Below are positions 24,550 through 32,443 of a DNA stretch of 64,000 bases, piece after piece; the stretch's first letter is position 1; the number at the start of each line of letters is the position of its first letter. The DNA comes from JABDKJ01 sp964609215 (lineage in GTDB: Bacteria > Bacteroidota > Bacteroidia > Flavobacteriales_D > JABDKJ01). The notes under the pieces were generated by a model. It worked only from the letters and a program-made list of their open reading frames with translations, was not told the DNA's origin and did not search any database. The stretch is taken from contig CAZSQZ010000008.1 in the NCBI GenBank assembly GCA_964609215.1, positions 62,001 to 126,000 on the forward strand. Reading direction: 5' to 3'. A program made the translations under genes and the position numbers.

Positions 24550-26796
24550 TTATGAACTAACCTTTTGATAAAAGCCGTATTCTGGTTGGGTTAGTAAGCC
24601 TTTTTCAAGTAGCTTTTTTAGCAATGAACCAACTGTTCTTTCTTTTATATTATGTGATATTCCAATTTGAACAGCTTCTTCTCGTTTGAATTTATGCGGT
24701 AGTGCAACAAAGAATGCTTGCTTATTACTACTCTTAAATGGCATTTCTTTCTCTTGTGAAGGAAGATTGTTAAACATAATGACACTATGCTCTATAAAGG
24801 TATTGGCTATGCTCAGAGCTATTTCAAAATCTTCATCAGTACATAGTACTTCTTGGGTAGCTTCTCCATTTTCAAACTTTCTTAATGCTGTAAATATCAT
24901 TGCTAAACGATAAAGAATAACGCCTAATCGTTTGGCTACACTTCCAGCTTCTTGTGAAGTAAAAATAGTAATTTCTGTAAGCCACTTTTGCCCAACTTCA
25001 TTTATAGTAAGCCATTGGTCACGAGTTAGTTTTATGATAGTATTGGATTGCTCGAAAAACTGAACCATTGAAAAAACTTGGCTTGACAAGTTTGTGAAAT
25101 GGTCGTTTAGATTGATAGGGTTGCCGTAAGGCGACACGTCACGCCAAAGCTGTTCTTCAACTTTGAAAGTGTAAAAGATAAAGCGACTAAATAAGCCATC
25201 TTCTGCTGAAGAAATTAAATTACCAACTTGTCCGGGTGTACCCGATAAAGCAATAGATATTTTAGGCTCTTTAATAGATATGTATTCATCATTTGTTTTA
25301 CGAGATAAACTTATAGTCTCGTGGTGAAAGGATTTGCGAAGCATATCCGAATAACCACCCCATTCTTGTTTCATTACATTACCCATACTATCCGCTTCTG
25401 TTTCACATATTATTCCTGTTCCTTCATTCTGCTGTATATGTTGTAATATTTTAGCATAGCTACTATTGGCAGGAATAAAAGCTACTTTGAACGGTGGCTT
25501 CTCTGGTTCTTCTGTATTAACAGGTTCACCTTTCTTTCTGTCTCTTTGTGCTGCTTTATGTTCAGCTAATTCTGCCTCATATTGTTCTTTTGCTACCTTA
25601 TGACATTCTAAAAGGTGATCCTGGTATTTATCACCTAAGTTTTTGGCGAATTTCAATGCACCTTTGCCGCTTGCGGCAGGTGCTATAACAAATGCAAACA
25701 AATTGGGATATACTGTCTCTCGTGCATATTCACCCACAACATTAGGAAGGCAACCACTAAGTATTGCTATTGCACCAGTGAGAAATACGTCTCTTTCTCT
25801 TTTATCATCAAATGCTTGTGAACCTATTCTTAGAATATCGGGTAGTGCCTCAAATATTTCATCACTATATGTTGGTGTTTCTATAAGATAGTCTGTTTCT
25901 AAAGATTGATTGTTTGACTTAGGTGGTTTTATTTTTTTATACTGCCCAAATTGTGTAGCGTTATGATTGTAAGCACTTTTAACAGAAGCGGTAATTTCAA
26001 AATCTTTTAGGTCATAGTTTTGCCTGATAAAATCCAATGTATCATCATAGGCAATACCTTTTCTGTTGCAATTACACGCTAACTGATATACGAAGTTGTT
26101 CCTGTTGCCATCATAGTACTGATATTTGTTTTCAGTAAATCGTACACATTCCGCTAATTGCTCTTCCAAGAATGGATTATACTCGTTATCTACAATAGGT
26201 GGCGGAACCGTAGGTTTCGGCACTTGCTCCAGTAAATTGTCTGGTGGCAACTGAATTTTGAACTTTTCGTTTTGAATGTTTCGATATGCTTCTGTGTCGT
26301 GAGACACAAAGCAAAGCCGTGTAACGTCTTTACATTTTGGGTCTGCTTCTATGCTCAAAGATTGCTCGTAAAACTCTTGTACTTGCTTATATGCTATACT
26401 GTGGTGTTCTAAGCTACTATCTACTTCAATAAAAACTTTTAGGCCGTTACCGCTTGGGCTTGTGAAACAAGCAAAAGTGGTAGGCATTTCTTGTACCTGT
26501 GATTTGGCTTTAGCCAATTCATCAGGACTGAGTTTGTCAAAGTCTAAGTGAACAAAACCATTATACATTTTTAAATACTCCATCTTACGTCCACCTTCAA
26601 ATGTTCCAGAAGGTGTGAAAGCTGGTAATTCTTTTTTTAGTCTATCTACTCGGTCAGCTTTACCCATTCCTATTGCCATTCTAATAGGTTCTACAAGGTC
26701 TTTGTATTTACCTTCCGCAATGTCTTTGGTGATAAGTAGTATTGCTTTATTTTCTATAGGTTGATTGAAATTTTTAAATATTGTTGAAGAAGCCAT
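24550..26796 (-). CDS. VirE_N/DUF3987 primase-helicase-like protein of mobile elements
   Basis: A 748-residue protein starting at the ATG at 26796 (MASSTIFKNFNQ); the open frame extends to 26913 but overlaps the preceding gene. The N-terminal VirE_N (BT4734-like) domain shows KKELPAFTPSGTFEGGRKME, NGFVHLDFDKLSPDEL, CFTSPSGNGLKVFIEVD and CKDVTRLCFVS. A DUF3987 domain occupies roughly residues 310-660, with a P-loop-like APAASGKGA and IICETEADSM. The C-terminus looks like a winged helix. Proteins of this build are widespread on Bacteroidota plasmids and integrative elements and are thought to act in replication or mobilisation. It is preceded by two small HTH genes and followed by the XRE-pAgo operon. 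Confidence 0.85.
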   Translation of the reverse strand: MASSTIFKNFNQPIENKAILLITKDIAEGKYKDLVEPIRMAIGMGKADRVDRLKKELPAFTPSGTFEGGRKMEYLKMYNGFVHLDFDKLSPDELAKAKSQVQEMPTTFACFTSPSGNGLKVFIEVDSSLEHHSIAYKQVQEFYEQSLSIEADPKCKDVTRLCFVSHDTEAYRNIQNEKFKIQLPPDNLLEQVPKPTVPPPIVDNEYNPFLEEQLAECVRFTENKYQYYDGNRNNFVYQLACNCNRKGIAYDDTLDFIRQNYDLKDFEITASVKSAYNHNATQFGQYKKIKPPKSNNQSLETDYLIETPTYSDEIFEALPDILRIGSQAFDDKRERDVFLTGAIAILSGCLPNVVGEYARETVYPNLFAFVIAPAASGKGALKFAKNLGDKYQDHLLECHKVAKEQYEAELAEHKAAQRDRKKGEPVNTEEPEKPPFKVAFIPANSSYAKILQHIQQNEGTGIICETEADSMGNVMKQEWGGYSDMLRKSFHHETISLSRKTNDEYISIKEPKISIALSGTPGQVGNLISSAEDGLFSRFIFYTFKVEEQLWRDVSPYGNPINLNDHFTNLSSQVFSMVQFFEQSNTIIKLTRDQWLTINEVGQKWLTEITIFTSQEAGSVAKRLGVILYRLAMIFTALRKFENGEATQEVLCTDEDFEIALSIANTFIEHSVIMFNNLPSQEKEMPFKSSNKQAFFVALPHKFKREEAVQIGISHNIKERTVGSLLKKLLEKGLLTQPEYGFYQKVSS

Positions 26797-26821
26797 TATA
26801 TTAAATTTTTGAAGTTGTGCA

Positions 26822-27100
26822 TTATTGAACTGGTGTTTTGAAATTCTTATCGAGCAAAGCGAGAATATCTGATAAGCGGTAATAGATTTTATGACCGATT
26901 TGGCAGTATCCAATCTGTCCGCTATCTCGCCAATATTGGGCGGTACGCTTTGAGATATTCATAATTTGCAGGAACTCTTGGTTGTCGAAAAAGACTTGCT
27001 CTGGATTAGTTCTTTGCTTGTCTTTAAGCATTAGAAGCATATCATCTAAGCGGTCTTCAATCTGTTCCAATTTCTCGTCTAAAGGATTGTAAAAGCCCAT
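26822..27100 (-). CDS. Excisionase-like helix-turn-helix protein
   Basis: A 92-residue protein. The N-terminal ~35 residues form a helical region (EKLEQIEDRLDDMLLMLKDK), followed by a MerR/Xis-like HTH: EFLQIMNISKRTAQYWRDSG and YCQIGHKIYYRLSDILALLD. Such proteins typically act as excisionases or as regulators of excision operons in Bacteroidota elements. It is 2 bp from the next HTH gene upstream and 25 bp from the DUF3987 gene. Confidence 0.8.
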   Translation of the reverse strand: MGFYNPLDEKLEQIEDRLDDMLLMLKDKQRTNPEQVFFDNQEFLQIMNISKRTAQYWRDSGQIGYCQIGHKIYYRLSDILALLDKNFKTPVQ

Positions 27101-27102
27101 AA

Positions 27103-27405
27103 CTATTTCCTTTTGTTGTTAATGACATAGTTTGCAGCTTCTTGCTCAATCTCATCAGTAGAGCTTTGGCGATTACGTTGTAACCACTCATCCAGTTCAG
27201 CACGATTGAAGTACAACTTCTTGCCCTGTGGGCAGAAGTGTGGTACTAATTTTTGAGAAGTGAGTTTATATAAGTGAGAAGCACTTATATCTAAATACTT
27301 ACAGGCATCATTGAAGTTGAGAACTTCTTTTTTTAGTAATGCTTGTTCATCAATTTTTTGCTCTATCTGTGAGAGCCTTTCTAAGATTAAATTTTCGTTA
27401 CTCAT
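27103..27405 (-). CDS. Excisionase-like helix-turn-helix protein
   Basis: A 100-residue protein with an N-terminal coiled-coil-like helix (ILERLSQIEQKIDEQALLKK) and a Xis/HTH_17 core: FNDACKYLDISASHLYKLTS and FCPQGKKLYFNRAELDEWLQ. It differs from its downstream neighbour in sequence but shares the layout, so the pair may form a heteromeric excision or regulation complex. A cluster of AGTAAGA repeats lies 70-115 bp upstream. Confidence 0.82.
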   Translation of the reverse strand: MSNENLILERLSQIEQKIDEQALLKKEVLNFNDACKYLDISASHLYKLTSQKLVPHFCPQGKKLYFNRAELDEWLQRNRQSSTDEIEQEAANYVINNKRK

Positions 27406-27474
27406 AATGTTACGATTTTTAAATGTTTATCAAATAATTACTCGACAAACTTCTATCGTAACACTCTGGTAATC

Positions 27475-27518
27475 AGTAAGACGGTAACGTCTTACTACTA
27501 TATCTTACTCATCTTACT
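27475..27518. repeat. Iteron-like AGTAAGA repeats with a perfect dyad
   Basis: A perfect inverted repeat AGTAAGACG-gtaa-CGTCTTACT (27475-27496) is followed by two further TCTTACT units (27503-27509 and 27512-27518). All lie in the gap upstream of the excisionase-primase genes. The arrangement is suitable for binding of an HTH initiator or excisionase; the first dyad could alternatively act as a terminator for the gene ending at 27527. Confidence 0.6.
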
Positions 27519-27526
27519 GTTTTTAT

Positions 27527-28600
27527 TTACAGCCCCTTTAGTATAGTGTCTATTTGTTGCTGTTTTTTACAGTTTTGGCTTTTGTTCTTGTATAGATTAT
27601 TCCTCTTAATATGGTTTCCCTTTTTGGATATAAAGAGCTTTGATTTTTCAATTGAAGTTGGGTTGAAATTAGTAAAATGCAACTCCATTTTAGCTACTAT
27701 GTAGCTGAATTGAGTTGTCTCACAAAATAGATTAACTGGCTTAGCCCCTAATTGCAAATCCTTACTTGTAAGGATTGCTAATAAGTCATCAACAGTATTT
27801 TCATTTTCATTAACTAATTCTATCTCACGCTGTAAGGCATATAAAACAGTTTTTAGACTGTCTGTATTTCTTTGGCTATACCCGAAAGTAAACCTGTCAT
27901 CACTCTGTAAGTTGTAGTTATCTGCACCTATTAGAGTACCCATAACAGTAGTAAATAGCGGTGTAGTTTTGTCAATATCATAAGCTGGTACTTCTGCTTG
28001 CAGAAGTTCAGCAAATGCTTCTGTCTTATCGGTCGGAATACTATTAAGAAATGAAGGATATAAAAATTCAGTTTCCTTTAATAACCTTACTATGCAATTT
28101 GATAAGGTTTCTAAAACAAATGTTGTTAAGTCGTCATTAGGAAATGCTTCTCTATCTGAGCCAATCTTTAAAAGCAAGTCTTTTGTAGATCTAACAGCAT
28201 TTAGTACAATGTCTTTTTGTAGTAGTTCATCATCAGAATTGACAAAGCTGTTGTAAATCCTATCTGTTAATCTGGTCGTTTCATTAACCAATAAGTAATG
28301 GTAGAATTTTTGAACTGAATTTACTGGTGTTGGTAGGGGTAAATCAACCAATGGTGATAAGATAGAAAAGGCTTTTTCTGACTTGGGCAATGATTTATAA
28401 ATATCTAAACCATCATCAGTAAATAATGTCTTTTTATCTGAATGTAGCTCTTTTAATGCTCGGTAATAGTCTGAAATACTTTCAGACGGTTTCTGAAATT
28501 TCGGTGTCATATTCTGACGATAAAACTTCTCAGCATCACTTGGAATTAACCAAGGTTTTAATGTGCCATATAGCACGTTCTTGTATATAGTTAATTCCAT
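27527..28600 (-). CDS. Hypothetical protein of the integrase operon
   Basis: A 357-residue, largely helical cytoplasmic protein that I do not recognise. Its start overlaps the integrase stop by one base (TAATG), indicating translational coupling. The last ~40 residues are Lys/Asn-rich (FISKKGNHIKRNNLYKNKSQ), suggesting nucleic-acid contact. A distant relation to RteC-type regulators of conjugative transposons was considered, but the diagnostic motifs are not evident. Given its position it may modulate integration or excision. Confidence 0.7.
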   Translation of the reverse strand: MELTIYKNVLYGTLKPWLIPSDAEKFYRQNMTPKFQKPSESISDYYRALKELHSDKKTLFTDDGLDIYKSLPKSEKAFSILSPLVDLPLPTPVNSVQKFYHYLLVNETTRLTDRIYNSFVNSDDELLQKDIVLNAVRSTKDLLLKIGSDREAFPNDDLTTFVLETLSNCIVRLLKETEFLYPSFLNSIPTDKTEAFAELLQAEVPAYDIDKTTPLFTTVMGTLIGADNYNLQSDDRFTFGYSQRNTDSLKTVLYALQREIELVNENENTVDDLLAILTSKDLQLGAKPVNLFCETTQFSYIVAKMELHFTNFNPTSIEKSKLFISKKGNHIKRNNLYKNKSQNCKKQQQIDTILKGL

Positions 28601-29706
28601 TATAATCCGATATTTATTTTGTGAGCTGCTTCTACCTTCTTCTCGTTAATCACTTTAGCATAGATTTCTGTAGTCTTCAAATGTCTATGACCAAGTAATT
28701 TACTGACCGTATAAATATCAGTGCCTAACGTCAACTGAAGCGTAGCGTAAGTATGACGAGCACAATGGAATGTAATCTTCTTTGTTATGCCAGCTTCCAT
28801 CAACCAATCTTTTAAAAGTGTCTTATTCCAATTGCCATAACTAAAGCCTGTAAAGACTTTTTTATCCTGTTTACCTTCCTCACCAAGTAAGGCTCTTGCT
28901 TCATCAGAAATGGGTTGTGTCTCTATACCATTAGTTTTAGCTTGTCTAAAACGTATGTAGTAACCAAGTTCTTTCGAGTGCTGTATCTCAGACCATTTCA
29001 ATTTTTCAATATCAGACCATCTTAAACCTGTAAGGCAAGAGAATAAGAACATACGTCTTAAATTATCATTCTTGCAATGTGATTTGGAAAGTGTTTTGAG
29101 TTCGTCTAATGTTAAGAACTCTCTCTGAGGCTCGTCTTGTGGAAATGGTTCTACTTGTTCGGAAGGATTAAATTTCATCACACCATCTTTTACGGCCTGT
29201 TTTAGTGCTGCACGTAATTTATTGAAGTAGGAATACTTTGTATTGAGTGAAATTCCACTTCCTGTTTTAGTTGTTGCCTCTGTGTCTAAGTAATCCCTAA
29301 AACCTTGTACCCATTTCTTATCTAACCTCTCAAAAGAAACGTCCTTAGGGCAGTACTTTTTCAAATGCTTTCTTACACTATCCCAATTACCATAATTACC
29401 GTTACTGGCTCTTTTCTTTTCTGTAAGGTTACTGAAGTAAGTTAGAAAGCTACCTTTTAATTTTTCCTTATCCCTAAAACCATATATGTTATTTTGAACC
29501 TCAAGGTGTCGCTTAGAACGAATACTTTCAGCAAGTGCTAAAATTTTCTTGTTCTCGTCTCTTTGAGCTTTTGTTAAACTTCCTTTCTCTGGATCAGGTG
29601 TGAGGTATAATCCTAAATGTTCATACTCTCTTTTGCCTTTGTCATAATAGTCCAGGTATAAAGTTATCTTGTTTCCTTTCTTTCTTTTTCTAAGTGTTAC
29701 TTTCAT
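28600..29706 (-). CDS. Tyrosine-type site-specific integrase
   Basis: A 368-residue recombinase. The N-terminal arm-binding region (1-85) begins with strands rich in basic residues, a SAM-like core-binding domain covers ~90-190, and the catalytic domain ~195-368. Catalytic residues can be placed: R229 in TGLRWSDI, K257 in RQAKTNG, H314-x-x-R317 in FHCARHTYATL, H340 in LLGH and the nucleophile Y349 in TTEIYAKV. It should recombine the 18-bp site at the mnmE 3' end. It lies 7 bp downstream of the zinc-finger/HTH gene and overlaps the next gene by TAATG. Confidence 0.95.
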   Translation of the reverse strand: MKVTLRKRKKGNKITLYLDYYDKGKREYEHLGLYLTPDPEKGSLTKAQRDENKKILALAESIRSKRHLEVQNNIYGFRDKEKLKGSFLTYFSNLTEKKRASNGNYGNWDSVRKHLKKYCPKDVSFERLDKKWVQGFRDYLDTEATTKTGSGISLNTKYSYFNKLRAALKQAVKDGVMKFNPSEQVEPFPQDEPQREFLTLDELKTLSKSHCKNDNLRRMFLFSCLTGLRWSDIEKLKWSEIQHSKELGYYIRFRQAKTNGIETQPISDEARALLGEEGKQDKKVFTGFSYGNWNKTLLKDWLMEAGITKKITFHCARHTYATLQLTLGTDIYTVSKLLGHRHLKTTEIYAKVINEKKVEAAHKINIGL

Positions 29707-29713
29707 AATGCCG

Positions 29714-30109
29714 TTATTTAAAGAGGTTATCTATTTCTGTTCTTGGGATAATTGTACGTCTGCCTAACTTACCAACTTTGATTTGCTCACGCTTTATCAT
29801 TCGTTGTATCGTCCATCTACTTGCACCAACTAAATCGGCAGCTTCCTGTACACTTAGAAATTCTTTCTCTCTTAGATTTACGTGGTTACCAACTTTAATT
29901 GGAAGAGTTTGCAAAGTTTGCATCTGTTCCATTTGAGAAGGTGTATTCATTTCTTGCTGTAAAGCGGCTTGAACTTTCTCTTCTCGCTTCTTCTGCTTGT
30001 AGTGTCTGCTATTACAAGTTTTAGAGCAATACCTTGTTGTTGTAGTCTGGGCAACAAATGCCTGTCCACAATACTGACAAAACTTTGGTATTTTAATATT
30101 ACTGCTCAT
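29714..30109 (-). CDS. Zinc-finger and excisionase-type HTH protein next to the integrase
   Basis: A 131-residue protein. Residues ~10-40 form a zinc finger with CQYCGQAF and RYCSKTCNSRHYKQKKREEK. Residues ~82-131 form an excisionase-type HTH: LSVQEAADLVGASRWTIQRM and KVGKLGRRTIIPRTEIDNLF. This combination is typical of the gene directly upstream of tyrosine integrases on Bacteroidota elements. It is the first gene of the integrase operon and lies between the integrase and the GGCAACAA repeat cluster that abuts mnmE. Confidence 0.82.
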   Translation of the reverse strand: MSSNIKIPKFCQYCGQAFVAQTTTTRYCSKTCNSRHYKQKKREEKVQAALQQEMNTPSQMEQMQTLQTLPIKVGNHVNLREKEFLSVQEAADLVGASRWTIQRMIKREQIKVGKLGRRTIIPRTEIDNLFK

Positions 30110-30191
30110 TAGTTGCTATATGTTGCTCGTTGTTGCTGAATGGTGCTTATTGGTGCATCATTTCGCCAACCTCAATAAGAAATAGAGTTTG

Positions 30192-30262
30192 GGCAACAAA
30201 CGTGTTGCCTTGGCAACAGTTAGGCAACAAATATACGCAAATAAGAGTTATTTGGCAACAAA
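30192..30262 (+). repeat. GGCAACAA repeat cluster, mnmE-proximal arm-type site candidates
   Basis: GGCAACAAA occurs at 30192-30200, 30223-30231 and 30254-30262, exactly 31 bp apart each time (about three helical turns). GGCAACA occurs at 30212-30218 and an inverted TGTTGCC at 30203-30209. The same octamer occurs twice inside the distal end. Regular phasing between the integrase operon and the att site fits integrase arm-binding sites. Confidence 0.6.
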
Positions 30263-30326
30263 TAATGGAAGCTAAAACGCTATAAAGTCAATAAAAACAA
30301 GGGGTTGACAAACAAAAGAAATGTTA

Positions 30327-30344
30327 TTACTTCCCAATACAAAA
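30327..30344. other. Attachment site at the mnmE 3' end
   Basis: On the minus strand the last codons of mnmE read TTTTGTATTGGGAAGTAA, encoding the C-terminal FCIGK and stop. Recombination here leaves the gene intact. From memory, the SGI1 family of genomic islands targets the same place in trmE/thdF with a nearly identical 18-bp attB. Confidence 0.72.
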
Positions 30345-31682
30345 ATTAGCAAAAATATTGCCCAACAAATCATCACTGCTCACCTCCCCTGTTATTTCTC
30401 CCAAATGAAACAAAGCTCTTCGTATATCTATCGCTAACAAGTCTCCGCTTATTGATCTTTCCACTCCTATTTGAACTTCGTCAAGTGCTTCTTTGGTTTT
30501 CTTTAAAGCATCTAAATGCCTCACATTAGAAACCACTAAATCTCCAGCACTTAATGTTCCAACTTGGCTCAGTTCCGTCATTTTAGATTTGAGTGCTTCT
30601 ATACCTTCTCCTTGAATAGCTGAAATATTGAGCAAATTATTCAATGGAAAGTTGCACAGTTTCTTATCTGATTTATTGGCTAGAAGAATGGTTTTTTCGG
30701 GAGTAAAGCCAATCTCAATTAAATCGGATTGAACTTCTTCCTGACTGAGCTCATCGCTACTAAAAACATAAATAAGAATGGAGCCTTTTTCAATGGATTC
30801 AAAGGTCTTTTTTATACCAATGCTTTCTATCTGATCATTGGCTTCTCTTATACCCGCAGTATCAAACAATCTGAACTTTACACCGCCAATGTTCAAGCTG
30901 TCTTCTATCACATCCCTGGTAGTGCCCGGAATATCTGAAACTATTGCTCTTTCTTCATTCAATAACGCATTGAGCAATGTAGATTTGCCGGCATTGGGTC
31001 TTCCCGCTATTACCGTGAAAACTCCATTCTTAATGACATTTCCAAGCTGAAAGGAATCTATGAGCTTACTTATTTTCTGGTCCAATTCCCTTAGGAGCTG
31101 AATAAAATCTTCACGATTAGCAAACTCCACATCTTCTCCGGAGAAATCCAATTCCAATTCTATGAGAGAAGCAAAATCTATCAACCTTTGGCGTAAGGAA
31201 GAAAGTTCCTTCTTAAAACCTCCTTTCATCTGGTGCATAGCCAAATTATGCTGCTGTTTATTCTCCGAGTAAATAAGATCAGCAATTGCCTCCGTCTCGC
31301 TCAAGTCCATCTTTTTATTGAGAAATGCGCGCATGCTATACTCTCCAGGTTCGGCTAATCTCGCTCCCAAATCAAGCAGAAGCTTGACTATTTCCTGTCT
31401 AATAAAAACCGAACCATGGCAAGTAATTTCAACGGTATCCTCACCTGTAAATGACTTAGGGCCTCTAAAAATAAATAATAGGCATTCGTCTATAACTCCC
31501 TGCTTATTTTTGATTTCTCCGAAATGGATACTATTTCCTTTTGCTTTGGCAATGTTTTTGGAAAAAGCCTTATCGCAAATGGAGATACTTTCCTTTCCAC
31601 TTACTCTGATCAAAGAAATTGCAGAAACAGCATCTCCCGTGGCAAGAGCTACTATGGTATCATTAGGATTTTTAAAATTCAA
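30327..31682 (-). CDS. mnmE: tRNA uridine-5-carboxymethylaminomethyl(34) synthesis GTPase MnmE
   Basis: A 451-residue GTPase that, with MnmG, modifies the wobble uridine of certain tRNAs. The N-terminal tetrahydrofolate-binding domain starts DTIVALATG; the embedded G domain has GRPNAGKSTLLNALLNEE, DIPGTTRDV, DTAGIR and NKSD; the catalytic C-terminal FCIGK is present. The start is a TTG at 31682 that overlaps the upstream stop as TTGA; no in-frame ATG precedes the conserved NDTIVA. Its 3' end is the integration site of the element, and the terminal codons are restored by the att sequence. Confidence 0.96.
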   Translation of the reverse strand: MNFKNPNDTIVALATGDAVSAISLIRVSGKESISICDKAFSKNIAKAKGNSIHFGEIKNKQGVIDECLLFIFRGPKSFTGEDTVEITCHGSVFIRQEIVKLLLDLGARLAEPGEYSMRAFLNKKMDLSETEAIADLIYSENKQQHNLAMHQMKGGFKKELSSLRQRLIDFASLIELELDFSGEDVEFANREDFIQLLRELDQKISKLIDSFQLGNVIKNGVFTVIAGRPNAGKSTLLNALLNEERAIVSDIPGTTRDVIEDSLNIGGVKFRLFDTAGIREANDQIESIGIKKTFESIEKGSILIYVFSSDELSQEEVQSDLIEIGFTPEKTILLANKSDKKLCNFPLNNLLNISAIQGEGIEALKSKMTELSQVGTLSAGDLVVSNVRHLDALKKTKEALDEVQIGVERSISGDLLAIDIRRALFHLGEITGEVSSDDLLGNIFANFCIGK

Positions 31683-32290
31683 TCGCGTCTAACGCTTTTA
31701 ATTTCTTTACTGCTCTTCATTTCAATGAGATCTCCTCTGGAAATACCATAGGAAAAAGGAAGGTAATTTTCGTCTAGATCGATATCCCCAATGGCTCTCA
31801 ATTTATTGATTCCCATCAGATTTTCCTGTACAAAAACACTATCATCTGATAGAGATTCGACCCTCAAAGTGGAATAACCACCCTCCATAGTAACCACATA
31901 AACATCTCCAACAAGAGGGTTGGCTACTTGCTCTATTTCCTTTTGGTCGTTTTGCATTCCAAAATAAGCTATTGCAGCTACACCTATTGCAATTATTGCT
32001 AGTCCAGCAAATTGCCATATTGGACCTTTAGATTCTTTTTTCAGGTAATTATACTCGTTCCTTAGGCCCTCATCCATTTGTTTAGGCTTCATTTCGTGAT
32101 TACAGTTTTTGCAAACAGATCCACCTGTTTTACCCATTGGAAATAAGGGAATCCAAAATATGTGTGCATGTCTTCTATAAACGCTAAGAACAGTTGTATT
32201 CTCGGAGTTACAATTTGGACAAATAGCTCCCTGAGGCTCTACTGAATTGAGATGAGCATTTCCTGCCCCATAAATCAAAAATAAAATCAT
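31679..32290 (-). CDS. Membrane protein with N-terminal zinc ribbon
   Basis: A 203-residue protein. Residues ~23-65 form a zinc ribbon with two CxxC pairs (CPNCNSEN and CKNCNHEM) and RRHAHIFWIPLFPMGKTG between them. One transmembrane helix (FAGLAIIAIGVAAIAYFGM, ~112-132) follows, and the last ~70 residues are a beta-rich domain. The function is unknown. The gene is translationally coupled to mnmE through a TTGA overlap. Confidence 0.7.
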   Translation of the reverse strand: MILFLIYGAGNAHLNSVEPQGAICPNCNSENTTVLSVYRRHAHIFWIPLFPMGKTGGSVCKNCNHEMKPKQMDEGLRNEYNYLKKESKGPIWQFAGLAIIAIGVAAIAYFGMQNDQKEIEQVANPLVGDVYVVTMEGGYSTLRVESLSDDSVFVQENLMGINKLRAIGDIDLDENYLPFSYGISRGDLIEMKSSKEIKSVRRD

Positions 32291-32394
32291 TGTTCATTTT
32301 TTGGTGCAACAAAATAGAAAAAAAGGCCAAGTGACAGATATTTAAGGCTGCTTTATTAATTGTTCAAAATTCTTTGCATTTCGGCCAAAACCAG

Positions 32395-32423
32395 TTGGTT
32401 TGAGATTCAAATAATTATATTTT
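32395..32423 (+). promoter_or_regulatory. Candidate promoter of sucD
   Basis: TTGG at 32395-32398 and TATATTTT at 32416-32423 are separated by 17 bp, close to the Bacteroidota TTG-N17-23-TANNTTTG pattern. The start codon is 21 bp downstream. The -7 element matches 7 of 8 positions. Confidence 0.35.
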
Positions 32424-32443
32424 CGCAGCGAAATCAGGAAATA

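Larger units (their letters stand above)
9812..30344. mobile_element. Integrative element (~20.5 kb) inserted at the 3' end of mnmE, carrying Argonaute and heavy-metal efflux genes
   Basis: The element is bounded by an 18-bp sequence overlapping the mnmE stop (30327-30344) and a 15/18-identical copy at 9812-9829. A tyrosine integrase and excisionase-like HTH genes sit next to the mnmE end. Clusters of GGCAACAA repeats occur just inside both ends. The interior holds mobile-element genes (DUF3987/VirE_N, DUF6943-like), a hairpin-rich non-coding kilobase and a metal-resistance cargo, while flanking genes are chromosomal. No relaxase, coupling protein or T4SS gene is present, so it would need a helper to conjugate, or it moves only by integration and excision. 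The boundaries are inferred from sequence only. Confidence 0.8.

Noticed and set aside
27527..28600. RteC-type regulator of conjugative transposons
   Set aside because: The position fits, but the motifs I associate with RteC are not visible; left as hypothetical.
9812..30344. A complete integrative conjugative element
   Set aside because: No relaxase, coupling protein or Tra genes were found between the att sites.
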